A DNA stretch of 64,000 bases from Gordonia sputi NBRC 100414 (GTDB taxonomy: Bacteria; Actinomycetota; Actinomycetes; Mycobacteriales; Mycobacteriaceae): NCBI RefSeq assembly GCF_000248055.1, contig NZ_BAFC01000051.1, forward strand, positions 37,866 to 101,865, given 5' to 3'. This document shows positions 25,629-34,631 of this stretch, piece by piece. Every line of letters begins with the position of its first letter. Positions within the stretch are counted from its first letter, which is position 1. Made by a program: the position numbers and the translations under genes. Below the pieces are notes generated by a model. It was not told where the DNA came from. It saw nothing but the letters and a program-made list of their open reading frames with translations, and did not search any database.

Positions 25629-26717
25629 TCAGACGACATGACCGCCTGCGCACACAACGGCGCGGGGGCGTCGAAGCGTCGAGAGATCCGCCCGAGGATC
25701 GTCATCGAGGACGAGGAAGTCGGCGCGGTCACCGTGCTCGAGAGTTCCCGCTCCGAGCCAGCGTCGGGGTTCGGTGGTCGCCGATGCGAGAGCACCTGCG
25801 GCACCGAGGCCGATACCCGCGAGCCGCTCGATCTCGTCGACGATGCGCCCATGCCCGATGAATCCACCGGCATCGGTACCCGCGTACATCGCAACGCCCG
25901 CCTCGCGCGCCGCGGCAAATGTCGCGGGCGCATCGGCATGCAGCTTGCGCATGTGCGCGGCGTATGTCGGGTATTTGTCTGCGCCCGCGGCGATCTCGGG
26001 GAAGTTGTCGACCTGAATCATGGTGGGCACCAGGGCAATCGACTTCTCGACCAGCAGGTCGATCTGATCGGCGTGTAGGCCGGTGCCGTGCTCGATGCAG
26101 TCGACGCCAGCCGCGATGAGGTCGTCGAGCCCGTCACTGCCGAACACATGCGCCGTGATGCGAGCACCCGCGTCATGCGCCGCAGCAACGGCACCGTCGA
26201 GTTGGGATCGGGTCCACAGCGGGGCGAGGTCGCCCACCCCGCGGTCGATCCAGTCACCGACGAGCTTGACCCAGCCGTCGCCTGCAGCAGCCTGTCGGGC
26301 CACCTCAGCGGGTAGGTCGTCGGGCTCGTCGAGTTCGATGCCGTATCCGCGCAGGTACCGCTTGGCGCGCGCGATGTGCTTGCCGGACCGGATGAACAGG
26401 GGGCCGGCGTCGGCGTCGAGTGGGTGGGTGTCGAGCGGTGAACCGACCTCGCGGATGAGCAGTGCCCCGGCTTCGGCGTCGGCGCGCGCGAACGCGCGGG
26501 CCTGCTCGATGGTCACGCCGAGTCCCGGCGCGATTCCCACGTGATTGTGGGCATCGACGAGTCCCGGAACGATCCAGCCGTCGGTGGCGACGGTCGTGGC
26601 GTCGGGCACCGGCTCGCGCGAGATGGTCTCACCGACCACCCACAGCTCGACGAGCTCATCGGTCAACGGATCGTGACCGCGATAGTGACGTGCCGTCGAC
26701 GATCCGCGACCGCTCAC
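25629..26717 (-). CDS. Amidohydrolase family protein
   Basis: This is a metal-dependent hydrolase of the imidazolonepropionase / prolidase-like amidohydrolase superfamily. The 362-aa protein has the HxH metal motif in DAHNHVG (His57, His59), a lysine in GWVKLVGDW that may be the metal-bridging residue, histidines in ITAHVFG and CIEHGTG, and the aspartate in YAGTDAGG. The substrate is not known; it matches Rv2915c in order. The GTG start lies two bases after the ffh stop. Confidence 0.9.
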   Translation of the reverse strand: MSGRGSSTARHYRGHDPLTDELVELWVVGETISREPVPDATTVATDGWIVPGLVDAHNHVGIAPGLGVTIEQARAFARADAEAGALLIREVGSPLDTHPLDADAGPLFIRSGKHIARAKRYLRGYGIELDEPDDLPAEVARQAAAGDGWVKLVGDWIDRGVGDLAPLWTRSQLDGAVAAAHDAGARITAHVFGSDGLDDLIAAGVDCIEHGTGLHADQIDLLVEKSIALVPTMIQVDNFPEIAAGADKYPTYAAHMRKLHADAPATFAAAREAGVAMYAGTDAGGFIGHGRIVDEIERLAGIGLGAAGALASATTEPRRWLGAGTLEHGDRADFLVLDDDPRADLSTLRRPRAVVCAGGHVV

Positions 26718-26719
26718 GG

Positions 26720-28276
26720 CTACTTCTTCTTCGGCTGCTGGAACTGCGAGATATCGATGCCTTCGAGGCCCGGGGGCAGTTCGTCGAGACCAGCAGGCAT
26801 GCCCGAGAGATCGGGGAAACCACCGGGCATACCGGGGAAACCGCCGCGCACCTTCGGTGGTGTCGGTCCACGTCCCTTGGCTTTGCCCTTCTTGCCCTTG
26901 CCCTTTTTACGGTTGGTCTTGCGAGAACCGCCGCCCAAGCCCATGCGACCGGACATCTGAGCCATCATCTTGCGAGCCTCGAAGAACCGGTCGACAAGCT
27001 GATTGACCTCGCTGACCGTCACACCCGAGCCGTTCGCGATGCGAAGTCGGCGTGAGGCGTTGATGATCTTCGGGTTGTCGCGCTCGGCGGGAGTCATGCC
27101 CCGGATGATGGCTTGCACGCGGTCGAGTTGCTTGTCGTCGACCTGCGAGAGAGCGTCTTTCATCTGGTTGGCGCCCGGCAGCATCCCGAGGATGTTGCCG
27201 ATCGGTCCCATGCGACGCAGCATCTGCATCTGCTCGAGGAAGTCCTCGAGTGTCAACTCGCCCTGGCTGATCTTCTGTGCGGCGGCTTCTGCCTGCTCGG
27301 CATCCCAGTGCTGTTCGGCCTGTTCGATGAGGCTGAGCACGTCGCCCATACCGAGGATGCGGCTCGCCATTCGGTCGGGGTGGAAGACGTCGAAGTCCTC
27401 GAGCTTCTCACCGGACGACGCGAACATGATCGGCTGACCGGTCACCTCACGGACCGACAGGGCAGCACCGCCGCGAGCGTCACCGTCGAGCTTGGTGAGC
27501 ACGACACCCGTGAATCCGACGCCGCTCTGGAAGGCTTCCGCGGTGGCCACCGCGTCTTGGCCGATCATCGCGTCGACGACGAAGAGCACTTCGTCGGGCT
27601 GAGTTGCCTCACGGATGTCGGAGGCCTGGCCCATCAGCTCCTCGTCGATACCGAGGCGACCGGCGGTGTCGATGAGCACGACGTCGTAGTGGTGATCGCG
27701 GGCCTCGGCGACGCCTGCGCGCGCGACGGCGACGGGATCGCCGTGGCTGACCGTGCCCAGATCGCCCGTCTGGCCGATGCTGGTCCCGGGATCGGGCGCG
27801 AACACCGGGACACCCGCGCGCTCGCCGACGATCTGCAGCTGAGAAACGGCACCTGGCCGCTGGAGGTCGCAGGCGACGAGCAGCGGAGTGTGACCCTGTT
27901 GCTTGAGCCAGTGGCCGAGCTTGCCCGCGAGGGTGGTCTTACCCGCGCCCTGCAGGCCCGCGAGCATGATGACGGTCGGCGCGCTCTTGGCGAACTGCAC
28001 GCGGCGCGTCTCGCCGCCGAGGATGCCGATGAGCTCCTCGTTGACTATCTTGACGACCTGCTGGGCGGGGTTGAGCGCCTGCGAGACCTCGGCGCCCTTG
28101 GCGCGCTCCTTGATCCGGGCGATGAAGGCGCGCACCACGGGAAGAGAGACGTCGGCCTCGAGGAGGGCAAGACGGATCTCACGTGCGGTGCGGTCGATGT
28201 CGGCGTCGGACAGGCGTCCCTTGCCGCGCAAATCCTTCAGCGCACCGGTCAAGCGATCGGAGAGGGAGTCGAACAT
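26720..28276 (-). CDS. ffh: Signal recognition particle protein Ffh
   Basis: Ffh binds 4.5S RNA and signal sequences and delivers ribosomes to FtsY. The 518-aa protein has the N domain, the GTPase G domain with GLQGAGKTTLAGKL, DTAGRLGID and TKLDGDARGGAAL, and the Met-rich M domain. The C-terminus carries a lysine-rich stretch and then Gly/Pro/Met-rich repeats (GFPGMPGGFPDLSGMPAG), common in actinobacteria. It is followed directly by the amidohydrolase. Confidence 0.98.
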   Translation of the reverse strand: MFDSLSDRLTGALKDLRGKGRLSDADIDRTAREIRLALLEADVSLPVVRAFIARIKERAKGAEVSQALNPAQQVVKIVNEELIGILGGETRRVQFAKSAPTVIMLAGLQGAGKTTLAGKLGHWLKQQGHTPLLVACDLQRPGAVSQLQIVGERAGVPVFAPDPGTSIGQTGDLGTVSHGDPVAVARAGVAEARDHHYDVVLIDTAGRLGIDEELMGQASDIREATQPDEVLFVVDAMIGQDAVATAEAFQSGVGFTGVVLTKLDGDARGGAALSVREVTGQPIMFASSGEKLEDFDVFHPDRMASRILGMGDVLSLIEQAEQHWDAEQAEAAAQKISQGELTLEDFLEQMQMLRRMGPIGNILGMLPGANQMKDALSQVDDKQLDRVQAIIRGMTPAERDNPKIINASRRLRIANGSGVTVSEVNQLVDRFFEARKMMAQMSGRMGLGGGSRKTNRKKGKGKKGKAKGRGPTPPKVRGGFPGMPGGFPDLSGMPAGLDELPPGLEGIDISQFQQPKKK

Positions 28277-28324
28277 TGTTCCAGTGTCCCATGAGCCGAC
28301 GTGTGCTCGCCGCAGCGGTGCGTC

Positions 28325-28363
28325 TCTCGTTCACCCTGCCGACCGTCGACAGGGTGAACGAGA
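28325..28363 (-). terminator. Terminator hairpin after glnD
   Basis: A 14-bp perfect inverted repeat (TCTCGTTCACCCTG / CAGGGTGAACGAGA) with an 11-base loop starts three bases after the glnD stop, before ffh. It probably ends the amtB-glnB-glnD transcript. Confidence 0.85.
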
Positions 28364-28366
28364 TCG

Positions 28367-31000
28367 TCAACTGATCGGGACGCCTGATCGTCCGGAGCCG
28401 GTCGTGCCCGCGGAGCCGCCGTCGCTGTCGTCCTCCGAACGCGGCTGAGGCGGTGGACATGCCACGATCACGGCATCAGCCAAGGCGGTACGCGCCTGCG
28501 GGGTGTCGTCGGCCAGACGAAGACAGAAGTTGTCGACGACGGTCGGCCCGAGAGTCGTCACCTTCGCCCACCGGACGTCGGCTCCCTGCTGCTCGATGAC
28601 CTTGCTGACGCGACTGAGCAGACCCAGGCGATCGTCGGTGCGCAACTCCATCAGCACCTCGTCGTCGGACGGCGCGGAGGCCCAGAGGACCCGCGGCGGA
28701 GCGATGGCGAACAGCGCGGGTACCGCGTTCTTGGGATGCCCGGCACCATCGACGGCGGGATCGGTACTTCCCGCCGCGGCACCGGCTCCGATCCCCGGTG
28801 CGGCATTGACCGAGCCGATCGTCGGGATCGGCGAACTGCTTTCGCGCGCGTCGAGACGCTCGATGACGTCGATCTTGCCCTCCACGGCCGCGATCAACTG
28901 CTGGCGAAGCAGACCGGCCTCCGGCGGCGAGCCGAATGTCGGGACCACGACAAACGTGTTGACCGCGCGGCGTTGCCCGTCCGACGTCTCGATTCCCTGA
29001 ACCGTCGCGGAGTGCGACCGCAACCCGTTCAACGCGACGACTCCCGCCATCTTCGACAGCAGACCCGGCGTGTCGGGCGCGACCATCACCACGGTGAACG
29101 TGTGCGGTCCCTCCCCCTGCGTGATGCTGACCGCATACTCACCGGACTCTGCGAGCGCACGCGTCTGCGCACTGAGCGGTTCGGGCTCCTCGGGGGTTTC
29201 GCCGTCGATCAGGCGCATCGTGCGTCGGACGAGATCGTTGATCAGCGACGCTTTCCACTCACCCCAGACACCGGGACCCGTGGCCCGTGAATCCGCTTCG
29301 GCAAGTGCCGCAAGTAGTTCCAGCAGCACCCTGTCGTATCCGAGAGTCTCTGCGACCTCTGTCGCGGTTGCCGGATCGTCGAGGTCGCGTCGCGTCGCAA
29401 TCGACGGCAGCAACAGATGATGACGCACCAGCTCCGACAGCACGTCGACATCTTGCGGCCAGAGTCCGAACCTGTTGCCCACCTGTACGGCGAGTTCGGC
29501 TCCGACGATGCTGTGGTCGGCACCGCGTCCCTTGCCGAGGTCGTGGATCAGCGCACCGAGCACCAGCAGGTCGGGTCGCGAGACGCGGGTCGTCATCGAG
29601 CTCGCGTAGGCAGCGGTCTCGACGAGGTGGCGGTCGACGGTCCAGGTGTGCACCGCGTCTCGTGGCGGAAGATCACGGACCGCACCCCACTCCGGCAGGA
29701 GTCGGCCCCACAGCCCGGTGCGGTCGAGCGCCTCGATGGGATCGATCATGTGATGCCCGGAACCGAGCAACACCAGCAGGTCGCTCAGCGCTTCTGCCGG
29801 CCACGGCTCGCGCAGTTCTGGTGCGTAGTCGGCGAGCCGCGAGAGCGTCGAGGCGCTGATCGGCAGTCCGGTACGCGCCGACGCCGACGCGACGCGAAGG
29901 ATGAGTCCTGGATCTTTGCTCGGAATCGCGTTGCGCGCCAACACGATCTCACCGTTGTGCTCCACCACGCCCTCGTCGAGCGGACGTCGGATGGGCGATC
30001 GCCTCAGCTTCGAGAGACCGCGGCGCGGTAACGCATTGCCCGCAGTCCGCAGGCCGACGTCGATCGAGTAGCTGATCGTGCGGGCGGAGTCGCTGATGAC
30101 GCGCGCGAGGTCGAAGCGGTCGCCGATGCGCAGCGATGCACCCATCTCGTCGGCGTCCTGTGCGCGCACCTGCTCCCGGGGACGCCCGGCGATCCGGTGC
30201 AGTTCGGTACGGATGTCCAACAATCGGTGATAGGCCATCTGCGGCCCCGCATTCGGCGAATCGGGACGCAGGCCTCCCATGCCGTCGGTGAGTTGCGCGA
30301 TGGCCAGCGCGCCGAGGAGTTGCACGTCGCGCAGGCCCCCGCGACCGTTCTTCAGGTCGGGTTCCGCGCGATGCGCGATATCTCCCGCGCGACGCCATCG
30401 ATCCTGTGCGTGCTCGACCACTTCGGGGAAGCGGTGTCTGATCTCGGTGCGCCACTGCTGGCGCACTCCCCCGATCAGCAGCGACGACAGATCCTCGTCG
30501 CCCACGATGTGGCGCGCCTCGAGCAATCCCAGCGCGGCCGTGGTGTCCTCGGCGGCGACCTGCAGGGCCTGAGGGACCGTGCGCACGCTGTGATCGAGCG
30601 GAATGTTGGCGTCCCACAGCGGATACCAGAGTCCGTCGGCAACTTCTGAAAGCCGTTCGACGGCGAGGTCGTCGTGCAGCAGGATCAGGTCGAGGTCGGA
30701 ATGCGGAAGCATCTCCCCGCGCCCGAGTCCGCCGACGGCGACGATCGCCAGTCCGCTGTGCGGCCTGATCCCGAGCTCGGCCGCCTTGCTTGTCAGCCAG
30801 AATTCGTGCAGGTCGACCAGAACCTGCCGTAACCCGGGGGCGTCGAGCCTCCCGGCACCGGTGGCCTCGGTGAGTTGCTTACGGGTACGTGCCAGGTCGG
30901 TCGCTGCGAGAGGGCCACCGCCTGGTCCCATTCCGGGCCGTGGCCCCGCACCCGACGAATCGTCGGACGCAGGGCCACGGTCGGAGTTGACGAAAGGCAA
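28367..31000 (-). CDS. glnD: Bifunctional [protein-PII] uridylyltransferase / removing enzyme
   Basis: GlnD modifies PII on a tyrosine according to glutamine level; in actinobacteria the modification is adenylylation. The protein has a nucleotidyltransferase domain (GGLGRGEMLPHSDLDLILL), a central region, an HD domain (LGALIHDLGKGRGADHS) and two C-terminal ACT domains (VMVAPDTPGLLSKMAGVV and LRTDDRLGLLSRVSKVIE). About 70 residues of Gly/Ala/Pro-rich linker separate the two ACT domains, which is unusual. The start is uncertain: TTG at 31000 lies just after the glnB stop (877 aa), an in-frame ATG at 30931 lacks a clear Shine-Dalgarno, and the longer frame would overlap glnB. Confidence 0.93.
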   Translation of the reverse strand: MPFVNSDRGPASDDSSGAGPRPGMGPGGGPLAATDLARTRKQLTEATGAGRLDAPGLRQVLVDLHEFWLTSKAAELGIRPHSGLAIVAVGGLGRGEMLPHSDLDLILLHDDLAVERLSEVADGLWYPLWDANIPLDHSVRTVPQALQVAAEDTTAALGLLEARHIVGDEDLSSLLIGGVRQQWRTEIRHRFPEVVEHAQDRWRRAGDIAHRAEPDLKNGRGGLRDVQLLGALAIAQLTDGMGGLRPDSPNAGPQMAYHRLLDIRTELHRIAGRPREQVRAQDADEMGASLRIGDRFDLARVISDSARTISYSIDVGLRTAGNALPRRGLSKLRRSPIRRPLDEGVVEHNGEIVLARNAIPSKDPGLILRVASASARTGLPISASTLSRLADYAPELREPWPAEALSDLLVLLGSGHHMIDPIEALDRTGLWGRLLPEWGAVRDLPPRDAVHTWTVDRHLVETAAYASSMTTRVSRPDLLVLGALIHDLGKGRGADHSIVGAELAVQVGNRFGLWPQDVDVLSELVRHHLLLPSIATRRDLDDPATATEVAETLGYDRVLLELLAALAEADSRATGPGVWGEWKASLINDLVRRTMRLIDGETPEEPEPLSAQTRALAESGEYAVSITQGEGPHTFTVVMVAPDTPGLLSKMAGVVALNGLRSHSATVQGIETSDGQRRAVNTFVVVPTFGSPPEAGLLRQQLIAAVEGKIDVIERLDARESSSPIPTIGSVNAAPGIGAGAAAGSTDPAVDGAGHPKNAVPALFAIAPPRVLWASAPSDDEVLMELRTDDRLGLLSRVSKVIEQQGADVRWAKVTTLGPTVVDNFCLRLADDTPQARTALADAVIVACPPPQPRSEDDSDGGSAGTTGSGRSGVPIS

Positions 31001-31005
31001 CGGGC

Positions 31006-31347
<342 letters not shown>

Positions 31348-31393
31348 TTATCCCTCTCCACAGGATTCAGCGTAGTAGTCAACGACCGGGGAT

Positions 31394-32737
31394 TCATGCC
31401 AGTTCGTACGCGGTCTCGGCATGTTCTGCCTCATCGATGCCACTCTTCTCCTCATCGGGCTTGATGCGCCAGCCGAGCGGCTTGAGCACCAGAGCGATGA
31501 TCGCGGTGAGAACACCGGTGAACGCGAGTGCGAATGCGGCGATCACGATCTGCACCACGAGCTGCTTGTAGTCGCCGCCCCAGAACAGGCCCGTGTCCTT
31601 GGCCAGGAAGCCGATGCCGATGGTGCCCCAGAGTCCTGCGACCAGGTGAACACCGACGACGTCGAGCGAATCGTCGTATCCGAACTTGTTCTTGAGTCCG
31701 ATGGCAACCGCTGCGAGAGCACCCGCGATCACGCCGAGGATGAGCGAACCAACCGGCGTCAACGCGCCACAGGCAGGGGTGATGGCGACAAGACCGGCAA
31801 CGATGCCCGACGCCGCGCCAACGCTGGTGGCGTGCTTGTCGCGCACCCATTCAACCCCGAGCCAGCCGATCATTGCCGCCGCGGTTGCGGCAGTCGTGTT
31901 GACCCAGACCTTGCCTGCCGTCATGTCCGCGGCGAGCTCGGAGCCCGCATTGAAGCCGAACCAACCGAACCACAGCAGTGCGGCACCGAGCATCACGAAC
32001 GGGATGTTGTGCGGCCGGTAGGCGGTCTTGCCGAAGCCGACACGTGCACCGACGATGATGGCCAACACCAGACCGGCCATACCGGCGTTGATGTGGACGA
32101 CCGTGCCACCGGCGAAGTCGATCGGCGCCACGTTGGCGGTTCCGTCCGAGTTCGTGCCGAACATCCATGACGCGAAGCCCTTTTCGGCGTTCGACATCAG
32201 GCCGCCGCCCCACACCATGTGGGAGAGCGGGAAGTAGACGATGGTGGACCACAGCACCGAGAACACCAGCCAGGTGGAGAACTTCACGCGCTCTGCAACA
32301 GCCCCCGAGATCAGGGCGACGGTGATGACGGCGAAGGTGAGCTGGAAGGCAAGGAAGACAATGGCGGGAACGTGGGTGTCGACGCCGGTCCACAACACGT
32401 ATGTCGGCTTGTCTTCGGTACCCGCCGTGTTCATCAGCTGATCGGATCCGAACAGCGAGAACGGATTCGAGAAGATGCCCCAGATATCGGAGTCACCGGT
32501 GACGGTATTTCCGAACGACTCCGAAAACCCCCACAAGACGTAGACGATGCTGACGGTCGCAACCGAGCCGAACGACATCATCATCATGTTCAGAACTGCT
32601 TTACCCCGAGACAAACCCCCGTAGAAGAAGGCCAGCGCTGGAGTCATCAGAAGAACCATCGACGCACTGGCCAGCATCCATGCTGTATTGCCGGCGTCGG
32701 GCTCTCCGAAAACACTATCCGGTAGTGCAGAGACCAC
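31394..32737 (-). CDS. amtB: Ammonium transporter
   Basis: AmtB imports ammonium at low external supply. The 447-aa protein has about eleven membrane segments. The pore histidines are seen in VHINAGMAGLVLAI and VHLVAGLWGTIGIG, and FFYGGLSRGKAVLNMMMMSF is a family hallmark. The GTG at 32737 follows GAGGAGG nine bases upstream and is preferred to the longer frame. A GlnR-type operator lies 64-101 bases upstream, so expression should rise on nitrogen limitation. Confidence 0.97.
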   Translation of the reverse strand: MVSALPDSVFGEPDAGNTAWMLASASMVLLMTPALAFFYGGLSRGKAVLNMMMMSFGSVATVSIVYVLWGFSESFGNTVTGDSDIWGIFSNPFSLFGSDQLMNTAGTEDKPTYVLWTGVDTHVPAIVFLAFQLTFAVITVALISGAVAERVKFSTWLVFSVLWSTIVYFPLSHMVWGGGLMSNAEKGFASWMFGTNSDGTANVAPIDFAGGTVVHINAGMAGLVLAIIVGARVGFGKTAYRPHNIPFVMLGAALLWFGWFGFNAGSELAADMTAGKVWVNTTAATAAAMIGWLGVEWVRDKHATSVGAASGIVAGLVAITPACGALTPVGSLILGVIAGALAAVAIGLKNKFGYDDSLDVVGVHLVAGLWGTIGIGFLAKDTGLFWGGDYKQLVVQIVIAAFALAFTGVLTAIIALVLKPLGWRIKPDEEKSGIDEAEHAETAYELA

Positions 32738-32800
32738 TGTAGAAAACCTCCTCAGAGCGCGCCGACGGCTCGGCGCCTGCAAAGACTCTGTCGGGCAGTG

Positions 32801-32838
32801 GTTTCAGCTGTGGTGCTCCCGTGTTTCGAGCGTGTGAA
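32801..32838 (-). promoter_or_regulatory. GlnR-type operator upstream of amtB
   Basis: On the minus strand the region reads TTCAC-N6-GAAAC-N6-GCACC-N6-GAAAC. This follows the exact spacing of the actinobacterial GlnR consensus gTnAC-N6-GaAAC-N6-GtnAC-N6-GAAAC. Both GAAAC boxes (32823-32827 and 32801-32805) are perfect and 22 bp apart; the first a-site matches four defined positions of five with the variable first base, and the second a-site is weak. Confidence 0.65.
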
Positions 32839-32845
32839 CCAAAGC

Positions 32846-32886
32846 CCGATTCACATTTCGCGAAGGTAAATCGCCAGGTGAATCGG
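32846..32886. repeat. Inverted repeat between ftsY and amtB
   Basis: CCGATTCAC at 32846-32854 and GTGAATCGG at 32878-32886 form 9-bp arms around a 23-base spacer that includes the perfect dyad TTCGCGAA (32857-32864). It could be the ftsY terminator or a further operator for amtB. Confidence 0.5.
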
Positions 32887-32912
32887 ACATGGCCTCAAAG
32901 GTTTTTCGCAGC

Positions 32913-34514
32913 TTACAGAAGCGCGTCGATGAACGCTTCCGGGTCGAACGGCGCGAGATCGTCGGCTCCCTCGCCGAGTCCGACGAGCTTCACCGGGACG
33001 CCGAGCACCTCTTGGACGTTGAACACGATGCCGCCCTTGGCGGTTCCGTCGAGCTTGGTCAATGCGACGCCGGTGATGTCGACGACCTCGGCGAAGACCT
33101 TCGCCTGAGTCAGTCCGTTCTGGCCGACGGTGGCATCGAGGACGAGGATCACCTCGTCGACGGGAGCCTTCTTCTCGACGACTCGCTTGACCTTTCCGAG
33201 CTCGTCCATCAGACCGGTCTTGGTGTGCAGACGTCCCGCCGTGTCGATGAGCACCACGTCGACGCCCTCGTCGATCCCCTTCGCGACGGCGTCGAATGCC
33301 ACTGCCGCCGGGTCGGCCTGTTCCTTGCCGCGCACGATATCTGCACCGACGCGCTCGCCCCATGTCTGTAGCTGATCTGCCGCCGCGGCTCGGAATGTGT
33401 CGGCCGCGCCGAGCAATACGCGCCTACCGTCGGCGACGAGGACGCGCGCGAGTTTGCCCGTCGTCGTGGTCTTGCCGGTTCCGTTGACGCCGACGACGAG
33501 TACCACCGCCGGTGTGTCGGCATGAGGCAGCGCACGGATCGAACGGTCGAATTCGGGGTGTAGTTGTTCGACGAGCACCCTGCGCAGCAGTGCGCGAGCG
33601 TCGTCGGCGTTGCGCACCGGATTGGTGGCCAGCTCGGTGCGGAGCCGTTCGATGACCGCTTCGGTCGCGGCCGAGCCGAGGTCGGCCATGACCAGGGTGT
33701 CCTCGATCTCCTCCCAGCTCTCCTCGTCGAGGTCGCCTGCACCGAGCAGCCCGAGCATGCTCTTGCCGATCGCGCCCTGCGACCGCGACAGGCGCCCACG
33801 CAGCCGACCGAGTCGGCCTGCCGTCGGCTCGATCTCCTCACGCGGCGGAGCTGTGGCCGCAGCCTCCTCGTCCTCGATCTCGTCGATCTCTTCGATGATC
33901 TCGTCGGGACTCTCACCGACCGACTCGACGATCTCCTCGAACAGCGGGGTGGTGACCGACGAATCTGTGTACTCGTCAAGCGGCACCGATTCGCTGGTCA
34001 GCGCCGACTCTTCGGTGGTCGCACCGGTGTCGGTGCCGTCCGCGGTCGGTGCAGCGGTATCGGTGGTGTCTGCGGCCGGTGCAGTGGTGTCGCTAGTCGC
34101 AGTGTCGGTAGTCGCAGTGTCGGTAGTCGCGGTGTCTGCTGTCTCAACGTCGGCGGTATCGGGCAGCGTGACGTTGGTGATGCCGCGACGTTCCGAGTCG
34201 CGCGGGACCGATGCGTCGTCGCCGACGCCGGGCTGACCGTCAACCTCGGTCCGCTCGGTGGGCGCGATGGTCGGCTCGGGTGGTTGCGCGACAGCGGTTC
34301 CCGACGCCGCGCCACCCTGGCTGAAGCTGAAGCCCGACGACGCCTTGTACCCGCCTGAGCGATCGACCTGCGGTTTCGAGCCGTCTACGACTTGCGTCTG
34401 CTCGTCGTCGTGGAGGGAGATGCGTCGTCGACGCGCGAGTACGAGACCCGCGACGATCAACGCGAGGATGACGACGACCGCGATGACGATTCCGATGATG
34501 ATTCCGGTGTTCAC
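32913..34514 (-). CDS. ftsY: Signal recognition particle receptor FtsY
   Basis: FtsY is the membrane receptor for the Ffh-ribosome complex. The 533-aa protein starts with a membrane segment (IIIGIVIAVVVILALIVAG), then a linker of about 190 residues that is acidic and repetitive in Thr, Ala and Asp (units such as DTATTDTATSD), and then the NG domain with GVNGTGKTTTTGKLAR, DTAGRLHTKTGLMDEL and TKLDGTAKGGIVF. The true transmembrane anchor is an actinobacterial trait. It lies 99 bases after smc. Confidence 0.97.
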   Translation of the reverse strand: MNTGIIIGIVIAVVVILALIVAGLVLARRRRISLHDDEQTQVVDGSKPQVDRSGGYKASSGFSFSQGGAASGTAVAQPPEPTIAPTERTEVDGQPGVGDDASVPRDSERRGITNVTLPDTADVETADTATTDTATTDTATSDTTAPAADTTDTAAPTADGTDTGATTEESALTSESVPLDEYTDSSVTTPLFEEIVESVGESPDEIIEEIDEIEDEEAAATAPPREEIEPTAGRLGRLRGRLSRSQGAIGKSMLGLLGAGDLDEESWEEIEDTLVMADLGSAATEAVIERLRTELATNPVRNADDARALLRRVLVEQLHPEFDRSIRALPHADTPAVVLVVGVNGTGKTTTTGKLARVLVADGRRVLLGAADTFRAAAADQLQTWGERVGADIVRGKEQADPAAVAFDAVAKGIDEGVDVVLIDTAGRLHTKTGLMDELGKVKRVVEKKAPVDEVILVLDATVGQNGLTQAKVFAEVVDITGVALTKLDGTAKGGIVFNVQEVLGVPVKLVGLGEGADDLAPFDPEAFIDALL

Positions 34515-34595
34515 TGCTTCTCCAGTTCTTCCCGCATATCTCGGGCTGCGTTGTCCATCGTGCTCCTCCGCCGACTAGCGGAAGGGGCGTTCTCT

Positions 34596-34631
34596 ATGTT
34601 GGCGCCCTGTTTGTCATGTTGGCGCCCTGTT
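34596..34631. repeat. Tandem duplication at the smc stop codon
   Basis: ATGTTGGCGCCCTGTT occurs at 34596-34611 and 34616-34631 with a 20-bp period. The second copy encodes the last residues and stop of smc on the minus strand, and the first lies just beyond the stop. It looks like a small recent duplication. Confidence 0.65.
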
